A DNA stretch of 64,000 nucleotides, from the NCBI GenBank assembly GCA_028583685.1, contig JAMXIF010001253.1:69161754-69225753 (forward strand), in the 5' to 3' direction. The translations under genes and the position numbers were made by a program. Each line of letters starts with the position of its first letter. The first letter of the stretch is position 1. The DNA is from Petaurus breviceps papuanus. Its lineage: Eukaryota; Chordata; Mammalia; Diprotodontia; Petauridae. The notes under the pieces were generated by a model, which was given only the letters and a program-made list of their open reading frames with translations, searched no databases and had not been told where the DNA came from. Positions 1-10,954 of this stretch are shown here, in pieces.

Positions 1-560
1 GGATAAACTGGAGTGAAGTTGCACAGGAAGCCCATTTCTATTGGTTGGGAGATTGTGGTCATGTCTTATGGGGTTTATCCAAAACCAGAGTTAGGCTGAA
101 ATTGAGGATTTCAGCATTTAGCAGCTCAGGGCTGGAAGCCTCCAATTAAGCCCATGAGAACAAATCATTTGGGGAGAAGAAAGGGCCTCCCCTTGGCTGC
201 TCTTCCCTCCTTTCAGAGGGTCAAAGGATTTGAACTTTTTTATTGGCATTTTAGCAGTGTCTTCTTGATAACAGGACTAGTGGCAATATCTGTGTTGGGA
301 AGGAGAGACAGGCCATAATGAGAAGAGGCAGAATTAGGAATTTGCAAGGAGCCCAGAAGAAACATCTCCCCATACCTAAAAGGAACATCTTGGGGATCCT
401 AGGAAAAGGATTGTGAAGAACTGTGAATTATCTCTTTGCCACATGCGATGTCTAAGCTTGAGTCTACTTGATGCACATTCATAGGTGAAAGACTGAGTCA
501 CAGACAATCTCAAAGGGAATCTTTTGTACTAACTACCATTATTATATTCATCCATTATAT
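1..560. other. Unclassified single-copy stretch
   Basis: No repeat family, RNA gene or protein domain was recognised. Open frames are short. It is probably intergenic or intronic DNA. Confidence 0.5.
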
Positions 561-562
561 CT

Positions 563-815
563 AGCAACTAGGTGTTGCAGTAAATAGAGCTTTGGAACTG
601 GAAAAAGGAAGATTCCTCTTCCTGAGTTCAAATTTGGCTCCACTTACTAGCTGTGTGACCCTGGGCAAGTCACTTAACCCTGTTTGCCTCAGTTTTCTCA
701 TCTGTAAAATGACTTAGAGAAGAAAATGGCAAACTATTCTAGTATATTTGCCAAGAAAACTTCAAAAGGGGTCATGAGGAGTTGGACATGATTGAAAAAT
801 GACTAAACAATTTAC
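563..815 (+). mobile_element. Marsupial tRNA-derived CORE-SINE, long form
   Basis: Decayed tRNA-like head, then GAGTTCAAATTTGGCTC, the core TGTGTGACCCTGGGCAAGTC, and the long 3' part with CTCATCTGTAAAATGA and TTGCCAAGAAAACTTC, ending in GACATGATTGAAAAATGAC. This is the tail of the common marsupial SINE. The copy is mutated and old. Confidence 0.9.
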
Positions 816-960
816 AATATTTATATAGAGATAATATCTCTATATAGATATATTTACATAAATATAATTTAATCATATATTATATCTACATAGATATAAT
901 ATAATATATCTATATATTATTATATTCTTATATATTTCTATATCTCTAGTAAATACCTCT
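816..960. repeat. AT-rich (TATA)n low-complexity tract
   Basis: About 140 bp of degenerate TATATA and ATATCT units directly after the SINE tail. It probably grew from the SINE's A-rich end. Confidence 0.8.
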
Positions 961-1915
961 TTCTAAGATCTAATTAAGTCTGGCTGACTAATTGATATAA
1001 ACTTATAATCAGTGGGAGGAAGTGGGGATTTATTCTAGATCATTTAAAAATACATCACTATATCTTCAGATAGGACAAGCAGTCATATGTTGAGGAACCT
1101 GTCCTACAAACAGCAATGGGGGGAGGGAGTGGTTTGGATAATAACTCCAGAGCATGTACCATATCAGGTTTGTGGGACAGTTCTAGCATGGCTCATTCTC
1201 TAGAAGCATCACTGGTGGGCCCTGCAGCTTGACCACATGGTGCACTTTCTAAATGTTCCCACTTTCTAAAGTTCCTATTTGCCATTAGAACAAGGAAGGG
1301 CAATAGTAGTAACTGCTAAGTCTTGACTCTTCTGTGAAGCAGGCAGGACAAATTCCTTTGATACTTGGGCACTTTGCAAAATTTCCAGGAACACAAGTAA
1401 CTCTTGTGCCCTTCCTCCTTCCTTTAAGGTACAGAATGATAAGACTATTCCACAGGTCACTGGTGAAATGGCCAGTTGTCCTTTGGGATAGTGTGGCCTT
1501 TGCAGCTATATTAATGTTGCCACCGAGCATGAATTCTCATTTTAAGCTTCTCCAATTCCTCTCTCTGGGGTCAATTCTTGAAATATACTTGCACACAACC
1601 AACATTTGCAAAGCACAGGGGCCAAAACATTTCCAAATGGAATTTTCACATAAACAAAACCAAGAGCACAAAGATACCACTGTTCTTGAAGATGTACAAC
1701 CACTGTGCAGCTGGCATCACAGCATGGCACATGCCAACCATGAGGGTAGCCTGACATCCCTCTTCCTTTATTGTCATATATTCATCTTCACTGTGCCCTC
1801 CTACAGGTTCTGCATCTGTTCACTTCATTTGCAGTGTACCTGAAAGTTTTAGTGATAAATGACAGTCTCTCTGTTACCAGTTTTCTCTTCCCTCCCTAAT
1901 CCATTTTCCAAATAC
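961..1915. other. Unclassified stretch with an uninformative open frame
   Basis: No repeat recognised. It holds a 169-codon open frame at 1334-1843 (+) and overlapping antisense frames. The translation has no recognisable domain, repeat or signal peptide, so I do not call a gene. Confidence 0.45.
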
Positions 1916-2115
1916 TAGCCTGACCATGTCACTCCTCATGAAGTTCTAGTGACTCCCCAAGGCCTTGAACATCAAATGCAAACTTCTCTGTCACTTTAAG
2001 CCTTTCACAATTTGTCTACTATCTTCTCTCCCTTCCCCCAAGATCATTACACATAACTCCCTTCTATACTCTGTATATTACAGGCAAACAGCTCTGCTTC
2101 TTGTACCTTACACAC
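1916..2115 (+). mobile_element. LINE-2 (L2) fragment, 3' half
   Basis: Matches the L2 stretch beginning CTGACCATGTCACTCC and running through 'caaacttct...tttaagcctttcacaatttg'. This is the usual C-terminal coding region of L2 just before its 3' end. Strongly diverged. Confidence 0.7.
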
Positions 2116-2224
2116 AGTGGTGTGCTGGTAAATGTTTAACAGCCAACTCTCTGAAAAAAAGTATACATGACACTTTTAAGTTTATTTTGAATTATTAACA
2201 TTTTCTCTATCACTTTAAAAAATC

Positions 2225-3268
2225 TAGACTAGAGTTGTCAAACATGCTGTCCCTAGACTGTATGCAGCCCCAAATATTCCCAAGTGCACCAAGACAGATT
2301 AAAATGTGATTGGGAAATATTTAACAAAACAAATAATAAAGAAAAAACGCTATAGACAATATTAATGTTAATGTAGGGATATCTCAGAGATATTGTGGGT
2401 TTGGTTCTAGACCACTGTAATAAATATTTTTTTTTGCTTTTCCAGAGCACATAAAAGTTATATTTACACTAGAATGTTGTCTATTAAGTATGCAACAGTA
2501 TTATGTCTAAGAAAAACATATATACCTTAATCAGAAATACTTCATTGCTAAAAAATACTAATTATCATCTGAGTCTTACAGTGAGTCATAATTTTTTTTT
2601 GCTGGTGGAAGGTCTTGCCTCAGTGTTGATGGCTGCTGACTGATCAGGGTGGTGGTTACTAAAGGCTGGGGGGCTGGGGCAATTTCTTAAAATTTCACAA
2701 CAGCAAAATGTATTAAATCAATTGTCTCTTCTTTTCACTTAAATACTTAGAGGCCATTATAGAGTTATTAATTGACCTAATTCTAATTCTGTTGGGTCTG
2801 AGGGAATAGGGATGATCAAGGAGAGGGAGAGAGGGAACAGTTGTTGGTGAAGCAGTCAGAAGACACGTAACATTTATCAATTAAGTTCACTGTCTCATAT
2901 GGGTATGGTTCATGGCACACCAAAATAATTACAATAGTAACATCAAAGATCACTGATCACAAATAACCACAACAGTTATAATAATAATGAAAAATATTGA
3001 AATATTGTGAAAATTACCAAAGTGTGACGTAGAGATACGCATGCATTATTAGAAAAATGGCGCAAATAGACTTGTTTGACACAGGGTTGCCACGAACCTT
3101 CAATTTATAAAAAAAAAAAAATATGATGTCTACAAAGTACAATAAAGTAAAAAGAGAATAAAAGGAGGTCTGCCTATATGTGGTTTTCTACATCAATATG
3201 TGGCTGCAGCGATCTTTGTGAATGGTTTAGTGGTCTCATTTCTATTTTAGTTTGACACCCTAGTCTAA
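2225..3268 (+). mobile_element. hAT-type non-autonomous DNA transposon, split by a Tigger copy
   Basis: The left end reads AGACTAGAGTTGTCAAAC. The right end, read on the opposite strand, is AGACTAGGGTGTCAAAC, giving terminal inverted repeats. Internal text such as GATTGGGAAATATTTAACAAAA and TATGTGGTTTTCTA resembles marsupial hAT/Charlie-like non-autonomous elements. The 8-bp target duplication is not clear. It is interrupted at 2377-3176. Orientation is arbitrary. Confidence 0.65.
2377..3176 (-). mobile_element. Tigger1-like (pogo/TcMar) DNA transposon, internally deleted
   Basis: The left part reads ATCTCAGAGATATTGTGGGT then 'tttggttctagaccactgtaataaa'. The right part holds CTTAGAGGCCATTATAGAG, AACATCAAAGATCACTGATC and AAAATGGCGCAAATAGACTT. 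In order and spacing these recall the two ends of mammalian Tigger1 with most of the transposase removed. The right terminus GAGGTCTGCCTATA mirrors the left terminus, and TA sits at both junctions with the surrounding hAT element. Confidence 0.75.
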
Positions 3269-3404
3269 ACAATCAACAAAACAATAAATCAAGCCCCAGT
3301 TTGTAGCGTTTGCCAGTATCCGAGGTATAAATACTCACACTAAAAATTTAAAGATCAACTCTAGCCAGTAGGTGAGAACTGGTTCCAGCACACCATATCT
3401 TACC

Positions 3405-3800
3405 CACGATCTCCTTTGTTTAGTGCTTTTAGTATATTTTGAATGCGCTATCTTCTCCCTTCTACTTGTATCTCTAGTTTCTTTCAGGCAAGAACACTCA
3501 AGTGTCCCTCCTAATGAGGTCTATCCTGATCTCTCCAATTGCTAGTACCCTCCCCATCCTGAAAATTATATTGTATTTATTTTTTATTCCCTTGCTTATG
3601 GCACACAATTTTCCTTTCCAGTTCCAGGAGAAAGTCAGAGCAAATGAGCTATGTGCAAAGGACTTTGCAAACTTTAAAAACCTATGGACAGGTGAGCTGC
3701 CATGATGATAATTATGATGATAGGGATATCAGTTCCTTCCTTGCCCCTGAGATGCAGTGAGTGCTTAATAAATACTAGTTGAATATTTAATAGTGGTTAT
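3405..3800 (+). mobile_element. L2 3' end with an internal MIR-like piece
   Basis: Text similar to 'gtctatcctgatctctccaattgctagtaccctcccc' followed by TATTGTATTTATTTT, ending in GTGCTTAATAAATACTAGTT, the usual L2 terminus. About 3620-3715 resembles a MIR tail (GGACTTTGCAAACTTTAAA). Confidence 0.7.
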
Positions 3801-4084
3801 AAAGAAACAAGATCTTATCTGTTGTAGGAATAGAACATGCATTTCAAACTGTATATTCTCCATTGTTTCAAACTGTGTGTCAAAGACTTCCTATGTACTC
3901 TTCTCTCTTCCTTCTCCCCTGGTTCATGTACTCTATGTACCAAAACTGCTACTTTTCCCCTTTGGGATTCATATATTTGGTTTACACTTAACTGACTTGT
4001 TCTTGTTTTCATGTAAGATACTTTGTAAGTCATTCCATGTGTGCCCTCATGATCTGGGAAGGCTTCTTGTACAATGTGACAACA

Positions 4085-4400
4085 GAGTGGAGTTATAGGA
4101 AGATAAAGAGGTAGAGATGAGGAGAGGGGTGATACATTCAGGCTCAGGGGAAGGCTTATGCAAATGCACAGGGGTAGATGAGAGATGGAATATTGAGTTT
4201 GGAGAATAGGTATTAGACCTGTTTAGTTGGACTATAGAATATGTAAAGTGAAGTAATGTTAGATAAATATGAAAAGGTAGTTTGAGCCCAACTGGAAGAT
4301 TTTAAATGCAAGTTGAAGAGTTTGCATTTTATCTGAAAGGCAGTAGGGAGCTACTAAAGACGAAAGAGCGCAGAGAAGAATGTCTCTTATAGTTCTAAAT
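4085..4400 (-). mobile_element. L2 fragment, antisense
   Basis: Contains 'ggagagg...ggcttatgcaaatgcacagggg', TTGGACTATAGAATATG and TTGCATTTTATCTGAAAGGCAGTAGGGAG in pieces. Reverse-complemented, this is the L2 region encoding the C-terminal part of the ORF2 protein, between the reverse transcriptase and the 3' tail. Confidence 0.65.
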
Positions 4401-5080
4401 GGTGTGAGCTATTGATCCCAAGAGGAAAAGGAATGAAGTGGACTTCAACAAATAGGTGAATAACTCAATCAGCACAGGAAATCAGAGACAAAAATAAAAG
4501 TAGAGTCACATTGTTACTGGCTAGCAATATTCAGTTCAGATACATATGTGGGATTCATGTAAGTTGGAGGTCTCAGAATGTTTGTTTATTAAACTTAATG
4601 AGTATGATGAGTATCTCATTTGTGTTGCTAGTGTCTTTGGACCCTGCATTCTTCCAGTGATGTTACTTTCCAGCAGCAAAACTGTATTCTTTTTTCAAGA
4701 AATGATGATGGTTATTCTCACTTCTGGGATTATTGGATGGAGCAGATCCTCTGTTTCCAAAATTCTATCTTAGCCTTGGTTAGACAGCAAATTCAAGTAC
4801 TATATCCTTATGCTTTATTATATGGAATATTTGACCTCATTTCCATTTATTAAAATGAGTATCTGGGATATCAGACATTAGTGGGTCAGTCACTAAAGAT
4901 AAAAAGGACCCCAAACTCTTACATTGGAAGAGCAAATTGCTACCCCATCACCATCATGATAATTGTATCATATTTATGCTACATGTGAGAAAAATGAATC
5001 ATATGATCCCACATCTCCCATGTTATCACTCATCTTGGACATTATATACTTAATAATACCTGGACTTACTACATACTTAA
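4401..5080. other. Unclassified stretch
   Basis: No family recognised. A 75-codon frame at 4546-4773 has no domain and is regarded as chance. Confidence 0.45.
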
Positions 5081-5081
5081 A

Positions 5082-5345
5082 AATAATAGCAAACATTGAT
5101 AGTGCTTTAAATAGTTACAAATGATTTCAACGTACTTTACATACATCAGTTCATTTTATCCTCACAACCCTCAGGGGCAAGTAATAGTATTATCTCTATT
5201 ATATAGATAAGGAAATAGACACATAGAGGTTAAGAGACTTGTCTAGGACTGTATAGCTGATAAGAGTCCTAGCTAGGATTTGAATTCAGTCCTTTATGAC
5301 TTCTAGTGCAGTGCTTTATCCACTGAGACATCTATTGGTCTCCAG
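5082..5345 (-). mobile_element. MIR-type SINE, antisense
   Basis: Reads 'tttatcctcacaaccctcaggggcaagtaatagtattatc', then a diverged form of the usual MIR text GATGAGGAAACTGAGGC, AGAGACTTGTCTAGG, and GGATTTGAATTCAGTCC. This is the reverse complement of MIR through its core. Confidence 0.85.
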
Positions 5346-5411
5346 ACTTCTACACTATATTCTTGCTTTGTTTGTAATCTTGCCCACATGGCACCACCTG
5401 TCACTCAATTC

Positions 5412-5765
5412 AATTCAAGTAGGTTCCACTTAATTTGGCAATCACTGTTAAACTCTTATTATATGTTTGTTACTATTCCATACCGTGGACATATAATAAT
5501 GAAAAATGACACAGCCTTCTATTCTCAAGTAACTTATAATCTAGTAAGAGGGATGAAACAACACACACATATAATTGTAGCACAAGTTAGAATGTGATAC
5601 ATATATAAGATTTATTCAATGGAGAGTGAGAGCAAGAAAGAGAAGAAATATAGGGAGGGAGGGAGGAATTACTTCTAACTGGTTGAGTCAGAAAAGATTT
5701 AATGGAGGAAGTGGCATCTGAAGTGGTCTTTTAAGGAAGAGAAGGATTTCACATCAATAAAATTT
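5412..5765 (-). mobile_element. L2 3' end, antisense
   Basis: TCAAGTAACTTATAATCTAG corresponds to the reverse complement of the L2 tail (consensus 'ctcaaggagcttacattct'). It continues through GGAGGAAGTGGCATCTGAAG and 'ggtcttttaaggaagagaagg'. Diverged. Confidence 0.6.
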
Positions 5766-5769
5766 GGTG

Positions 5770-6160
5770 GGAGTCCATTTCCAGGATGGGCGAAAACGTA
5801 CACCAATCTTGTCATGCTTTTGCCTGCTTAAGACCACTGCTTATTCCTCACTACTGCATACCCATGTCTAGATGCCCACCAAGTACTTCATACATCAATC
5901 TGTACATAGCTTCATATTAAAGAATTATGCTAGTAAAGGTTATTGTTTTTTGAATCTTTGTGGTCATGCCTCTTACAGAATATTAATCTTTTGGGGGATG
6001 AAACAGGCATTCTAAGGGGGGAAAAGGACTCCTGGGTGATGATGCTTCAATCATAGCAGAGTCCATAGGACTCCAATTTGATTGGATATTTGGGGGAGCA
6101 ATGTTGGAAGGGGAGATGACAGAGAAGGGTATTACGTTAAAGATGAATCAGTGGAAAAAA
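5770..6160. other. Unclassified stretch
   Basis: No repeat or gene recognised. Confidence 0.4.
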
Positions 6161-6164
6161 ATGT

Positions 6165-6308
6165 TGTGTTTGCAGTTGGATCACCTGAATTAGATCTGGC
6201 TCTGCAACTTACAATTTGTCTCATTTTGGGTATTGATCTATAAAATGAAGGATTAGACTACATGGTCTCTAGGGTCTCTTCTAGCTGTCAGTCTTTGATT
6301 TTATGACC
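6165..6308 (+). mobile_element. MIR 3' part
   Basis: Contains CTGGCTCTGCAACTTAC, TCTATAAAATGAAGGATTAG and TACATGGTCTCTAGGGTCTC, ending CTGTCAGTCTTTGATTTTATG. This is the MIR tail in sense orientation. Confidence 0.75.
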
Positions 6309-6339
6309 CTGAAGTTTCTTTGGCCATTTCAGACTAGAA

Positions 6340-6597
6340 CTAATAGTTGATGTTGTCATTCATTTGTGTCTGTCTCTTTTGACTTCTTTTAGGATTTTCT
6401 TGGCAAAGATATTGGAGTAGTTTGCCATTTACTTCTCCAACTCATTTTTACAGATGAGAAAACTGAGGCAAAAAAGGTGGAAGTGATTCACCCAAGGTCA
6501 CATAGCTAGTAAGTGTCTGAAGCTGGATTTGAACTCATGTCTTCCTGACTCCAGGCTCTGTGCTCTATCCCCTGTGCCACCTAGTTACCTAGTTACA
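6340..6597 (-). mobile_element. Marsupial CORE-SINE, long form, antisense
   Basis: Begins with GTTGTCATTCATTTGTGTCT, continues through TTTCTTGGCAAAGATATTGG and GATGAGAAAACTGAGGC, and ends GTGCCACCTAGTTACC. This is the full reverse complement of the long marsupial SINE. Confidence 0.92.
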
Positions 6598-6599
6598 GA

Positions 6600-7255
6600 G
6601 AAGCTTCCCAACTTGCATTCACAAAGGTAATTTCTTGACCCAGGAGATCTCTATACCAATGAAATCAGAGATCTAAGTCCTTGTGATCCGATTTCTAAGC
6701 TTATCATGAGTCTAACATGAAGCCTTTCATAAGAGATCCTTTAGGAAAAATTTTACTCAGGAAAATAAACACCCTCAAACTCAACTGGGATGTTGTCAAA
6801 GCACTCTAGTGCTGGAATTTCACACTGACTATTTCTCAGGGAACTGTGCTTACAGTTGCTTAACTTCTCCACCTCCCCTTGGCAACATTTACAGAATTCA
6901 GTTTCAAGCTGTTCTGTATACATTTGATGTTCTTCATCTCTAGCAGACCTTCAAATATCACCTACTCCTTTGAATCGCCCTGCTTTTTGTTTGTTCATTT
7001 GTTTAAATGGCATTGTTCTAAGGGCTTTTAGTACCTAGGGTGCAATCACAGCTAGGAGCTCTGCCTGGTTCTTGCCCCCACCTTTTTTTTTTTTTTAATC
7101 AACAGTTCAACAAACTTCTATTAAGCACTGAACAGAATGTCCCACATTCTGAGTTTGTATGGCTGTCAGACAGTGGGGATGGTTCAACCTTCAGAAGGTT
7201 CTTTGGGTCTTCCTCAGGCCATTGTCAGTAGCCCCACTAGCATAGTTTCCCAGGT
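6600..7255. other. Unclassified stretch with poly-T
   Basis: No family firmly recognised. A T-run lies at about 7084-7097. A weak L2-tail-like string (TTCAACAAACTTCTATTAAG) follows at about 7105. Confidence 0.4.
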
Positions 7256-7259
7256 AACA

Positions 7260-7565
7260 CATACTTTATTTTTTTTAAATAGTTTTTTATTTATATTCTT
7301 TTTTTATATAATCAACATTTTCTGCTATATCCACTGCCCCCAGAGTCATCTTTTATAATGGAAAAAAAAGGAAGAAGAAATGTTCATCAAAGCTAATTGA
7401 CATATCAAAAGAATCTAACAAATGCAGTGTTCCATGTCCATGAGCTTGCAATTCTGCAAAGGAGCAAGGAGAGGTCACATCCTCTCTTAATAATCTCCTC
7501 TAAGGGTCTCTTGTGCAAATGTAGGAGACAGTTTATGTTTATATGATTTCATCTGATTTTGTCTA
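7260..7565 (-). mobile_element. Probable LINE-1 3' UTR fragment, antisense
   Basis: A T-rich start leads into 'gccccagagtcatcttttataatgg', an A-rich stretch, then 'aatgcagtgttccatgtccatgagc'. The layout resembles an antisense 3' tail of an older marsupial L1 subfamily. The assignment is from memory of the family and is moderate. Confidence 0.45.
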
Positions 7566-7569
7566 TTTG

Positions 7570-7935
7570 ATTATCCTCAAAAGTCTCCTATAAAGAGAAC
7601 CAACTCTTTAATGCCAGAGGTAGAGGTACTAGACCTTCCATAGTAACTTTAAAATAAATGGAATTCTTTGGTTTACTGCAGCTGTAGGCTTATAAACACA
7701 TATGCCCTCCCGTGGGACTTCATTGAAAACATCTGAGCAAGTTGAAGGAACATTTTTCAAGGTGGGCATGAAACTGTGTTATTTAATTTCATTTTTCATT
7801 CAAGATGCTGTCTCCCTTTTAGGAAGAAATGGAGAGCAGAAGAAAGGGAAAGCTAAGGGAAAAGCAGATGAAAGAATAAAGGAAATCAAAATGCAAAATC
7901 CAGTGGTAATATATAAAATCCTAAATATTAATCTT
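7570..7935. other. Unclassified stretch
   Basis: No repeat family recognised. An 82-codon frame at 7702-7950 is lysine-rich at its end and has no domain. Treated as chance. Confidence 0.4.
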
Positions 7936-7939
7936 GGAG

Positions 7940-8090
7940 AGGTATTGTAGTATAGTGAAAAAACAGTGAGCTAAAAGTCCAGGGATCTGAGCACTAGTTC
8001 TAAGACTGCCCATGACCACTGGGCCCTTAAGCAAATATTTATCATAATTTGGTCCTCTATTAGCAAAGAAACTGACGAGAAGCGTAGTTT
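7940..8090 (+). mobile_element. Weak MIR remnant
   Basis: TATTGTAGTATAGTGAAAAA through GGGATCTGAGCACTAGTTCT follows MIR order but is heavily decayed. Confidence 0.4.
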
Positions 8091-8419
8091 TTCCTAGCTG
8101 TAAGGAGAGACTGATGGGAGGATCATGGGAGGTGGAAGCCTTGGAGTCCCCATGGGCAGAAGCCTAGGACAGGCCAGTGGTCAATCAATTGTAAAGAAAT
8201 AATATTGCTATCCTGTTGCTACCCCAACTGCAAATAGTCAGGGGTTGTTGAAACCTTGTCTGATTCATTGACCCACTTAAGGAGTGATCTTCCAGGAAAG
8301 AATTTGCTGTTACACTGGAACATGGTCAATCCGTCCCTTTCCATTACTTTCTTCCTCTGTCCCACTCATAGCCTGGTAAACTGGCATCAAGTCTTTTGCT
8401 TGCTTAATTTTGTTTAGTT

Positions 8420-8601
8420 GAAGTCTGTACTTTTTATTTTTTGAAAGGGGGAAGGCAGGGCAATTGGGGTTAAGTGACTTGCCCAAGGTCACACAGTAAG
8501 TGTTAAGTGTCTGAGGCTAGATTTGAATTCAGGTCCACCTGACTCCAGGACCAGTGCTTTATTCATTGTGCCACCTAGCTGCCCCAGAAGTCTGTACTTT
8601 T
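8420..8601 (-). mobile_element. Young marsupial SINE (short form) with target-site duplications
   Basis: Antisense SINE from a T-rich tail through TTGGGGTTAAGTGACTTGCC and 'ggtcacacagtaagtg' to TGCCACCTAGCTGCCCC. The 15-bp direct repeat GAAGTCTGTACTTTT lies at 8420-8434 and 8587-8601 and is perfect. The clean duplication suggests a fairly recent insertion. Confidence 0.95.
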
Positions 8602-8764
8602 ATGAGTTTTGTTTATATGCAAGTCAATTTTTATTGCATTTTGTATGAGCATTTGCTGATTAGACCACACTATAGGGAAAGATGAAATACAACTCCTAGC
8701 TAGTAGCCCCTGACTTAGCTATAAGCCTATATTGAAGCTCCCTCTTTGGAGACACAAAGAACTT

Positions 8765-9425
8765 CAATAGAATCATAGACTCACTCTCAAATAGAAAGAG
8801 ACTTCAAAGGTCATGTAGGTGCTTATTAGCTATGTGATCCTAGGGAAGTTTTTGCCTCAGTTTCCTTATCTCTAAAAAGACTGAGTTGCATTTGACAGAC
8901 TTTGAAGTGCCATCCTATTCTAAATCTCTGATTCCATCATGCTAGTCTAATCTCAGACCTACACAACATGCCTTTTACAAAGTCTTTGAAAATTGGTCAT
9001 ACAGTCTCCATCTGAAGCTCACCATTGAGGGGAATCTCACTTTCTCTGTGCATTTCATTTTTGTACAGCTTTGAATAGGAAAATTGTCTTCACGTGAAAT
9101 CTGAGTTTCTTACTCCCCATCATTGGTTTTAGTCCTACCTTCTGGGAAAAGACAAATAAGTCTAATCCTTTTTCCATATGAAAGCCCTTCAAACGAGAAG
9201 ACAATCTTCCCTTATGTGAGGTAAATATGCCCATTTCCTTCTACAGATTGTTATACTTCATGGTTTTGATTTTTCTCATCAACTTGGATGTACTCCTCTG
9301 GACGTGCGCCATCTTGACATGGCCAACTCATATTATGGTGTCCAGAGCTGAACGTAAAACTCTACATATTGTCTAACCAAAGCACAATGCAATCAAACTA
9401 TCTAAGGTTCCTTTCCAGATGCCCT
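8765..9425 (-). mobile_element. CR1/L3-clade LINE remnant, antisense
   Basis: Starts with AATAGAATCATAGACTC, as in an antisense CR1 terminus. It continues with 'aggggaatctcactttctctg', 'ttttgtacagctttgaatagg', 'agtcctaccttctggg', 'aagcccttcaaacgagaagac', 'actcctctggacgtgcgcc' and 'tggtgtccagagctgaac'. That order is diagnostic for the CR1/L3 3' region. A MIR-like insert lies at about 8815-8900. Confidence 0.8.
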
Positions 9426-9429
9426 ACAT

Positions 9430-9655
9430 ATACTTTCCATATGTGCTCCAACATATACTACATTAAGTTTGAGGTTGAGGGCAATCCTGATCACCTATCA
9501 CTCATCCTCCACTTGACTCAATAATGACTTCCTCCTTCCCACCTCAAATGGCACTTTGTGCCTCTCTAATGCACTGATCATGTGTGATTTTGTGGTGTGT
9601 CTTATTCCCTTTCAAAACAACAAAAAGTACATGAGGGCAAAGATAGTGTTACTTC
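9430..9655 (+). mobile_element. Possible L2 3' fragment
   Basis: 'cttcctccttcccacctcaaatggcactttg' and 'gtacatgagggcaaagatagtg' resemble the end of L2 in sense orientation. Weak. Confidence 0.35.
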
Positions 9656-9905
9656 TTTTTTACTTTAATTTCATCATTTACTTATTTTTTTAAATTTGTG
9701 GAATAAGACAAGGATTTCCATAACATAATATAGCAGAAAGATGATTGCACAGGAAACTACAAATCTATTATGCACAATTTGCTATTCCATTTAAAGATAT
9801 AATAAAGTTATCTATATTTCTTTTTTTTCTTCCCTCCTCCCCCCACCCTAGAGATAGCTACCATTGGACGCAAATATGTGTCTTTTATCACTTCAGGATG
9901 GTTTG
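9656..9905 (-). mobile_element. L1 3' tail, antisense (subfamily B)
   Basis: TTTCCATAACATAATATAGC through AAATCTATTATGCACAATTT to CACCCTAGAGATAGCTACC. The same text occurs at 49.3-49.5 kb, so both belong to one L1 3' UTR subfamily distinct from the tail at 14.8 and 52.2 kb. Confidence 0.8.
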
Positions 9906-10755
9906 ATTAGGCATTCACACCTAGAAGAGGCAACCAGTCTAAAAAAACAGAGACTGTCTCAGGTAAATGATAGAAGAAGCAGAGGAAGCTTTCTTCCAAT
10001 AAGGGGGGAAGCTATGTTTCCACAGAAGGATTTTAGAAACTTTGAGGGCATGTTCACATTCAGTGCAATGTTTCCTGAATGAAATCAGGTAGTGTTTTTC
10101 ATCTTCATTTCCATTCCTTCTTTAAAAGAAAGGAGAAAAAAGAGAAAGAAAATTTAGACTGCCCAAGACCTGTTCTGCTGCCTCTGCTTAATGGAGCTAA
10201 GATGTTCCCTAAATATTTATTTTTGCATGCATCGTATTTGCAGATGTGGAAACAGAGTTAAGTTAAAAATAACTCTTTACAATGGGGCAATCACATATTG
10301 GAATGTTAGTCCAGGAATGAGACTTACTTAGCCTTTTTAGCCTCACCATTCTGAGGAGTTCTTTTTGGCTAATACAAGTAAATATCCTCAGCTCTACTTC
10401 CTAAGGATTTCCTCTTTTGTTTGACTTCACTCCAAAACTGTGTGGAGATTAGCAGGAGGAGAGATAAATATGGACGTGGACATTATCAGTTCTAGGGACC
10501 CAACCTTCTTTACTGCTGGGTGTTTGGTGGAGAGAGTTTTGTTTCCTGCAGGCTCACAGAGACTGGGTTGCTCAAGAGCTGGTCAGGGCAAAGGGTCCTT
10601 CCACATTCCAATCCTCAGAGTGAATGAATACCTCACTTAGACGATTTGTCGTAATGTAGCTCAGGAGAGCAGCAGCGTAATTTCCAGAGCAGATTCGAGA
10701 AATAATTCTGGCTAGAACAGGAGAGGCAGCCTGGTTCCTAGGATGGAATCTTTGG
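9906..10755. other. Unclassified stretch
   Basis: No repeat or exon recognised. Open frames are short and without domains. Confidence 0.4.
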
Positions 10756-10757
10756 TA

Positions 10758-10952
10758 AGAAGTCTGGAGAATTGATTCTAGTCTTGTTTGACCACTATTT
10801 CTCTGGGTGACCTTGGACAAGGTTCTTCCTGCTTTTCTGCCTTCCTGCCTGTGCCTTACCTTCCCAAACTAATAAATTGGAGATAGCCGTGGTCCTCACA
10901 ATGTGCATAAAGTACTTTGAGGGCTCAAAGACTGAATAAATATGTGACTTAT
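10758..10952 (+). mobile_element. MIR, sense
   Basis: Contains TTCTAGTCTTGTTTGACC, GGTGACCTTGGACAAG, AATTGGAGATAGCC and CATAAAGTACTTTGAGGG in MIR order, including the tail. Confidence 0.75.
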
Positions 10953-10954
10953 CA

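Noticed and set aside
1334-1843. 169-codon open frame in single-copy DNA
   Set aside because: No recognisable domain, signal or repeat, overlapping antisense frames of similar length, and no splice or promoter context.
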